A stretch of 64,000 nucleotides of DNA from the NCBI RefSeq assembly GCF_001625215.2, contig NC_030387.2:38277606-38341605 (forward strand), read 5' to 3'. The position numbers were made by a program, and so were the translations under genes. Shown piece by piece: positions 57,692-64,000 of the stretch; position 1 is the first letter of the stretch; every line of letters starts with the position of its first letter. Under the pieces are notes generated by a model. That model was not told where the DNA came from. It searched no databases and saw nothing but the letters and a program-made list of their open reading frames with translations. The DNA is from Daucus carota subsp. sativus (lineage: Eukaryota; Streptophyta; Magnoliopsida; Apiales; Apiaceae).

Positions 57692-58540
57692 TTACTTTCT
57701 GCCACCTTTTGCACTCTCCCTGATTCTGACAGTATTTTCTTCAATTCTAACTGCATGGCTACTCTTGCAACCCAACAGCCAAAGGGCTCCACTTCTTAAC
57801 TTGCATGAATCTTTTGGCTTGGTGGTTCTACTGGTGGAGCTCGTTTCGACAGTTAATGGCTTATCAGCAGAATTTTGGGTCTTGCTTAATGCAGAAGGTT
57901 CTTGCCTTGACAACATGGAACATCTGGTGCTCGGGGTGTTCTCGATCTCAAACAAATCTGAACTATCATCACTTGCAGTGTCATCACACCAGGAACTGCT
58001 CCCAGAGGAAGCTGGTATGAGGCTCCTGCTCTGAGTATTTGGAATTGCATCCCATGTCAGCCTGGAGAGCTTTCTTGCCAATTTCACTGCTATATCATCC
58101 TTTTTGGTCATTCCAGAGCCAACTGAGTTCTGTGTGGCTCCTTGAAGTCCTATTTCTGCAATAACATGCTTCTTCCCTTTCGGATTTTCTTTCCTCAAGT
58201 TGAGAACAGGAAATGAAAATTGTTCTGCATTCTTTTTTCCAGGTTGAGGCTGAATCATTCCATGTAAGCCCCGATCAGCTTGCTTCTCTAGACAAGTCCC
58301 TTCACAAGCCAAAATGGTGGAACACCTCGTGCAAACTCCATTCTTGTCATTTGAGTCATTATGAGACTCTACAGGAGAAAATGGAACTGGAAATTCTTCA
58401 GTGAGCTCGGGCACAAAACTTTCTTCTGCAGAATCAAGGTAACAAGAGAACGAGGCAACACGTAGATGACTATATATATCTTCACCATCCATGTAGTTGG
58501 GATTCAGAGGTTGAATAAAGCCTGGAAGATAAAGCATCAT
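57692..58540 (-). CDS. Uncharacterised protein with PHYTOCHROME KINASE SUBSTRATE-like motifs
   Basis: Open frame of up to 282 residues ending at 57692. The start is unsure: Met at 58540, or Met17 at 58492 (MDGEDIYSHLR). TATCTTCCAG just after the first Met looks like a splice acceptor, so an upstream 5' exon may exist. The protein is Ser-rich and hydrophilic, with no membrane segment. Features: CTRCSTILACEGTCLEKQ (a Cys cluster), WDAIPNTQSRSLIPASSG, SDDSSDLFEIEN and, near the end, LLGCKSSHAVRI. The DSSDLFEIE and LLGCKS.KAV-type pieces recall PKS proteins (phytochrome/phototropin signalling at the plasma membrane), but the match is from memory and partial. Function is unassigned. Confidence 0.6.
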   Translation of the reverse strand: MMLYLPGFIQPLNPNYMDGEDIYSHLRVASFSCYLDSAEESFVPELTEEFPVPFSPVESHNDSNDKNGVCTRCSTILACEGTCLEKQADRGLHGMIQPQPGKKNAEQFSFPVLNLRKENPKGKKHVIAEIGLQGATQNSVGSGMTKKDDIAVKLARKLSRLTWDAIPNTQSRSLIPASSGSSSWCDDTASDDSSDLFEIENTPSTRCSMLSRQEPSALSKTQNSADKPLTVETSSTSRTTKPKDSCKLRSGALWLLGCKSSHAVRIEENTVRIRESAKGGRK

Positions 58541-59381
58541 ATTAAATTGTCACAATTGATGCGAACTAGAACTTTATAAAACAGCTGAGCCACTTTCCAA
58601 TTTATTTCACATGCGAATAAACGAAGTGGCAAACACAACAAGCAAGCACAAGATTTTTATGTTCAGAAGAAGACTATTGCATGATAACTGTTGGGAGCTT
58701 TATTATGAGACATCAATCATAAACATCAATGTAGATAACGAGCCTTTTACAAAGAATGTTGTGTTCTGTCATCAGCTTTGGGTGATGTTTACTTCCTAAG
58801 AAGAGTTCAACTAGAGCAGACAAATGGAAGGGACAGATCTAGCAAAAATAATGGAACCTACCACAGATAACCGCTTTAAAGCTTATCGCCTTTTATACTT
58901 GCAACATTGAAACATGTTATAAGATTATACTTTGAAACAGATAAGCGACTATTACAGTTAAGCTCCATCTAGGACATCTTCAAATAAAGTTGCTGATGAA
59001 CTTAAAAATCCGAGAACACCAGATCACAACATCGAGGGAATTCAACAGACTTTGGATTCGAATGCACCATTGTCCATTGATCTTGTTAACATCAGAAAAG
59101 TTTACATTACACAACTTGGCGTCTCATTGAAGAGCTACAGAAGAGGGAAATGAAGAGAAATTACAGAAACTAAGGAAATAGCAAAATATAAATGACCTTT
59201 AGCTTAAAGTAAAACTTATACAATGAACAAGGGCCCGAAAAGACAAGGGCACTAGCTTCACTCTAGTTGCTACATCTATGTTCTTTTCAGTGTTAATGTT
59301 TAGCCAGTCCTCTTGTGGATCTCACAGAGCAGTGTTGCCCGCTGCTGATAACAATCGGCAAAATAATTTCCGATTTATTAC
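58541..59381. other. Spacer between same-strand genes
   Basis: Upstream of the 57.7 kb gene and downstream of the PMT2-like gene. It may contain a 5' non-coding exon of the former and holds the 3' UTR of the latter. No convincing exon seen. Confidence 0.4.
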
Positions 59382-62300
59382 TTACTTTGTTGGGGTGGTA
59401 GTATTGTTTTCACCAGCAACCCAGTAACGTTTAACTGCCAATATTATTTTCTCAGAGAGAAGAGGACCTCCCTCGTTATCAGCCATTTTCGTGTTCCACC
59501 TCATGCCATCTGCAATTCTTTTCACATTGTTTAGAACGTTCACGTCGTCACGAATTATAACCGCTCCTTCAGGTCGTAGAATCCTATCCATCTCTATGAG
59601 AATGTCTTCTGTACTACACCTGTATGGTCTTATGTTAAACACAAATATATGCTGTATGCAGAGTAAGCAGTAAAATGGACAATCGTATTTTGGAAGGCAA
59701 ATGTTTACCAATAAACTACAGAACTACACCAGGGATATAGTTTTTCATTATTAAGGAATTTAACAACTGGAATGGTGAAATCTTACTAACTATTCAGTCA
59801 TCCTAATTCCTACCAAAATGAAGGTGTACATCAAGTATCATAATAAGTGGTGCACGAAAGAGTAAAGCAAAATTGAGAAGATACTTGTCTTTGTATAAGC
59901 TGAAAAGACCGTTGGCATGAATAAGGTCGTATGTTCTGGGGTATGTAGAGAAGGCTTCACACCTGAAAAAGAGAAATGTGAATTGCATATTAAAGTTGGA
60001 TATAAGGAAGGTAATCAAATGGAACAAGAAAAAGAAACCCTCTGGAGTTAACGGCCAATTGAACCAATATGTTTAAAAGACTAGTAGCAAGATAAGCTAA
60101 TAGTTCACATTTAGTAGCAACATGAGCTATAGTCCACAGAAAAAATGCTAGTTAAAAAGAGTACCATACTCCAAAATAGAAGCTGATGTTTCAGATGCAG
60201 ACTATTAAATTTGACAGATGAATGGCTAGACAGAGGAGTATTTATAGGAAATTACCAGTCATGATATATACCAATGAGGCCTCGCTCAAATACTGCAACT
60301 AGAGTGTCTTTCTCGGCTATTGTTGGCATCACATTCATAACCCACAATTTATGAGAATGAATTGCAGCGGCAAAACTTCCTAGTCCAGCATTCATATCCA
60401 AGATATTACGATACCTTCCAGAGTCAATGAGCTTATTGAACCTTTTATAAGCTTTCACATGATTCTGCCACTCTTTGTTGTCCTCCTGGAATGACTCCAC
60501 GGAAACTCCTTGAATGGCTCCTCTAGCTATAGTCGGAGGAATTGCATTCAGTCTTTCTGGGAATGGCTTTACTTCATTTGAATCTGTAGAATCTGGAATA
60601 GGAGTTATACAGGCCTCCATCTTTTTGTACCTAAGTGAAGATAAAATAAACTATTTTTTCATCGACTAAACCTTAATAAATACTTCTAAAAACCTTCAAG
60701 ACTCATTAGATACTATGTGTCTCAACCAAAACATATTTGCTTGAGGCCTGGGACGATATCACACTAACTAGTTTTGAAAGGCCGAGCTCCTAAATGGCTC
60801 AGCGCCACTTATTAACTTTGAAAGTTTAGAGTCTAAACGCATGTGGAAAGAAAACCTCAATGTGTACTTGACTCATATATTCTAGTGTTCAAGTTGGTAT
60901 ATATTTACCAGACATCATTCGGATTTTTGTCTTTACACATGGGAGCACCAGAATTTTTTCCAAGACAGTTTTGCCTATTTACTGGTTTCCTCCAGATGGC
61001 TATATCGTCTTTCTCAGATATCTTTTCCCAGCAAAGAAGTTTGGCAACATCTTCAATCTTCCTCTGTTCCTCTTCGAGTTGATCCTTGGGACGCAACCAT
61101 GCAGTAAAGTGGGTCCTCCAATTGATGGGAGGGCCTGAAAGAATCCAATAGCCACCAGGCCTAAGAACTCTGTCAACTTCCATCATGTACATCCCCCCTA
61201 CAAATACATGTTAGATACCATTACTTGAGAGATATTAATGTTATAATTATGTTTATTGTGTGTTAGTTTCGGAAATTGTTGCACATGTCTCACAGCTCAC
61301 CATTTCCTCCCCATGGAATTAAGCAGCGAGAACAATGGGCCATGTCAAAAGCCATGGCTGGATAAGGCATCTTTATGGTTCCAAGAACACCAATAACTGC
61401 AGGCACACCTCTTTCCAAAGCAAATTGAACTTGTGCTTCATGTGAGTCTCGTGGTGCAAATGACATGGCGATGACATTTTTCTTGAACAGATATGCACCC
61501 CAACTTGCAACCTTAAGTACAAACGCAAACAAACCAATATCATAATGAATAAATCAAAAGGCAGCAACGTATACACTCAAATGACTGGCAAGAGACCCAC
61601 CTGCAAAGACATAGTTACAGATACTCGACAAGAAGAGGTCATGCTATTCAACATGATTAACCAATTTGTAACATAGTGACATTGTGCTAGTGAGCTGGAA
61701 AACAATTATGTTCATCTAAAAACAAGAATACAGGTCCATAATGCAGTGTAGATATGTTATCATGACAGACTATTAAAGATATAATTACACGTCCATCTTA
61801 CCCCACAGCCAGTATCTAGTGCAGTTCTAACAGTTCCATTGTCTATCGGGATCACGTTAGCAAGTTGATCAATATATGTATCTGCCCCCTGAGGAAACTG
61901 TGTACCGCCACCAGGGAACCTAAACACATTGCCTTCATACTGAATCCAGTTCTGAATCGCCTTTTCAACAGTCAAGCTTTTGTACGGTGCATTTGCATAA
62001 GGTACATAATCACGGCTTTTGGGCCACAGAAAGGGAGTTACATATCCATTTGGCGCTGGAATAAGGCAATGCAGCTTCTCATTATCTGGAGGGCAATGTC
62101 TCTCCCTATAATTCATATTCTCTCGAGGGAAGGTCATAGCACGCCCTTGATCTTGACAAGGTGTGTAGTCAATAAACCGATCATCACAAGGGGGGATTTC
62201 CTTGGCTTTAAAGTCATCAAGTGGCTGAGTTTCACGGCCATGATGAGTCTCCACATTCAAATGAGGAACAGATGTGCAATCCGCCTTTCGCATTATTTCT

Positions 62301-62437
62301 TGAGCTATGCTATCCCCCTTACCGAAACCACTTCTTTGCCATATACCAAGAACATAAAAACAAAGACACAATCCAGCTACAATCAAAATAGAAGACAATT
62401 GGCCCTTTGCTCTACGATCTCCGCCTTTATTCCCCAT
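59382..62437 (-). CDS. PMT2: Golgi S-adenosylmethionine-dependent methyltransferase, PMT2-like (DUF248 family)
   Basis: Six exons in one frame: 62437-61802, 61511-61301, 61197-60909, 60630-60256, 59962-59885 and 59619-59382; 608 residues, the family's normal length. Plant PMT/QUASIMODO2-type proteins are type II Golgi membrane proteins thought to methylate wall polysaccharides such as homogalacturonan; the exact substrate of PMT2-like members is not settled. A short cytosolic tail is followed by a membrane segment about residues 15-34 ([20 protein letters not shown]). Family blocks: [40 protein letters not shown], the SAM-binding motif [15 protein letters not shown] across the exon 1/2 junction, [51 protein letters not shown] and [20 protein letters not shown]. 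Closest by memory to Arabidopsis PMT2. Confidence 0.93.
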
Positions 62438-63003
62438 AATTCGCCTACAATTTCATCACAACATTTCTTAAACAACTCTATACAATGCATGCAATCAACA
62501 AACACTACTACTAGAATAATCGCGTATTGCAACAGAATTTAGCAACGAAAACATATCCGTCGTTAAAGAAACATTCATAGTTGCACAAAAACCCAATCAT
62601 AACAAACAAAAAACAAGAAATCTTACAAATTTATAGATGGAGATCCAAATCAAGAAAATGCTGCTTCCCTAATCATCTTCCAAAATTAAATTAAAATGAT
62701 TATAATGATCCAAGAGAAACTAAAGAGATGGGGTCTCTGTTGGTCTGTTTAAGACAGTTTTGGTGATGATAAAAATCTGTGTTAATGTCTGATAATGATG
62801 TAATGATGAAGCTTGTACTTAAATTAGCGTAATGGTAGATGATAGATAGAGACAATACTGACTATAACTACGGAGGAGTGTTTGTCTGAGCACCAAGTGT
62901 GGGGGATGTCTTCACGTATTTTTCTGTTTCGGTGAAGACTGTTAACTGCATTTTTTTTGTGATTTTCGTTACGTGCAATTTTTCTTATAATGAGTATTGA
63001 TAG
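62438..63003 (-). promoter_or_regulatory. 5' UTR and upstream region of the PMT2-like gene
   Basis: Minus-strand upstream region. Sequence near 62625-62640 may be the edge of a 5' UTR intron. No TATA box assigned. The hAT MITE begins about 570 bp upstream of the ATG. Confidence 0.35.
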
Positions 63004-63380
63004 CAGTGTTACAGAAATCGGTAATCGGACCTAATCGGTTGAGCTACTGATTGAAGGATTAATCGGAAATCGGGGATTAATCGGAAGGATTAATCGGAGT
63101 TAAAATCGAGTTTACTTTAATATTAAAATGTTATTTAATATTTAGCTATTATTATATTAACTATTTAGTAACTAATATATTTACTATATTCATAAACTCT
63201 ATAATTATTCATATTTAAAGTAATATAGTATTTTAATTTTAATAATTTATCACATATGCTTCGATTATGAAATATATATATATAAGGATTAATCGGATTT
63301 CAAAAATCGGATCGGTGGCTGACCTTGCATAGGATTAATCGGAAATTTATCGGTTAAATCGGGGGATTTCTAGAACACTG
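63004..63380. mobile_element. hAT-type MITE
   Basis: 377 bp with a perfect 8-bp target duplication ATTGATAG (62996-63003 and 63381-63388). Terminal repeats CAGTGTTACAGAAATCGG and, read back, CAGTGTTCTAGAAATCCC have the CA-start form of hAT elements. Both ends are dense in GGATTAATCGG/AATCGGA motifs. No coding capacity. Confidence 0.9.
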
Positions 63381-63388
63381 ATTGATAG

Positions 63389-64000
63389 TAATAAAATTGG
63401 CATCCGAGAATTTTAATGGTTTCTTTTATGATTATATTGATTTTTTTTCTTTTTTATTCAACATTTTCATGCTTCTAATTTTTAAATTCTTTTTACACAT
63501 ATTCTATTAAATTTTATTCATCCAACCGGTTTTTGTACAATGGGTTTGATTAAATATACAAAAAATATTAAAAACACAATCAGGTTAAAAAGATCGATAT
63601 TTTTGAAATTATGGTTAGAAATGTATATAAGAAGTCTGATAGTATTAAAATTTTATTCATCCAATCAATTTTTGGGTTACGAATCTAACTAAATATACAA
63701 AAAAAATTAAAAATATAATTAGAATATTTTAAGAAGATCAATATTTTTGAAAATATGATTAAAATTATATATGTAATTGTAAAGCAGGTATAAAATGATT
63801 ATTTTCAATTTTTTAATTATAATAATAACAATTGAGATTTTATGTGAAATTATAATGTATCAAAAAAAATATTTTGAAACTAGGAAATTTCGGAAAAGCC
63901 AAAAATAATTTTAGAATACATGGATAGATTTATTGTTTTAACGCTATTTTTTTTTATGATACTAAAATCGGAATAGGCTGTGAAAGTGCACCTAACTGCT
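63389..64000. other. AT-rich intergenic spacer to window end
   Basis: Contains two related stretches (ATTTTATTCATCCAAYC...TTTTTG...ATTAAATATACAAAAAA at about 63510-63570 and 63650-63705), a diverged tandem duplication. No gene seen. Confidence 0.4.

Overview
This is nuclear DNA from a flowering plant, almost certainly a eudicot. The genes have GT-AG introns. The encoded families are plant-specific (GT34 xyloglucan xylosyltransferase, PMT-type methyltransferase, PRE-type bHLH, PMEI domains). The AT-rich intergenic DNA is full of plant transposons: copia, CACTA, hAT, Mutator-like, Helitron and Stowaway. The species cannot be named from sequence alone. Exon limits below were read from splice sites and frame continuity by eye.

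Layout. 1-3.6 kb: minus-strand TPR/RING/LON-domain protein, 3' part off the left edge. 3.6-18 kb: gene-free, with Stowaway-like MITEs, a Mutator-like element with a perfect central palindrome, and a 6.1 kb Ty1/copia retrotransposon with a 5-bp TSD. 18.1-18.8 kb: small plus-strand membrane-protein gene. 20.7-21.6 kb: Helitron. 22.7-24.1 kb: XXT5-like xyloglucan xylosyltransferase (minus). 24.5-28.1 kb: a nested hAT-like inverted-repeat element holding Helitron ends and long (TA)n tracts, then a hAT MITE.

29.2-43.1 kb is the most unusual region. It is a same-strand (minus) cluster of seven PMEI-domain genes, one of them broken, interrupted by a plus-strand PRE-type bHLH gene and a 2.9 kb CACTA element. 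Four of the PMEI genes (36-43 kb) encode a PMEI-like four-cysteine domain between an N-terminal signal anchor and a strongly conserved C-terminal hydrophobic segment. I do not recognise this architecture from characterised PMEIs.

45.1-49.0 kb: EB1 microtubule plus-end protein (plus, 8 exons). 49.9-53.8 kb: SET/NAP1-related histone chaperone (minus, 10 exons). 54.95-57.0 kb: second copy of the Mutator-like element, whose palindrome centre has been filled with about 1.1 kb of foreign DNA that includes a plastid psaA fragment. 57.7-58.5 kb: gene with PKS-like motifs (minus). 59.4-62.4 kb: PMT2-like Golgi methyltransferase (minus, 6 exons). 63.0-63.4 kb: hAT MITE.

Functionally, several genes touch the cell wall and growth (XXT5-like, PMT2-like, PMEI cluster, PRE, EB1). 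They are separate transcription units, and nothing in the sequence shows that they are co-regulated.
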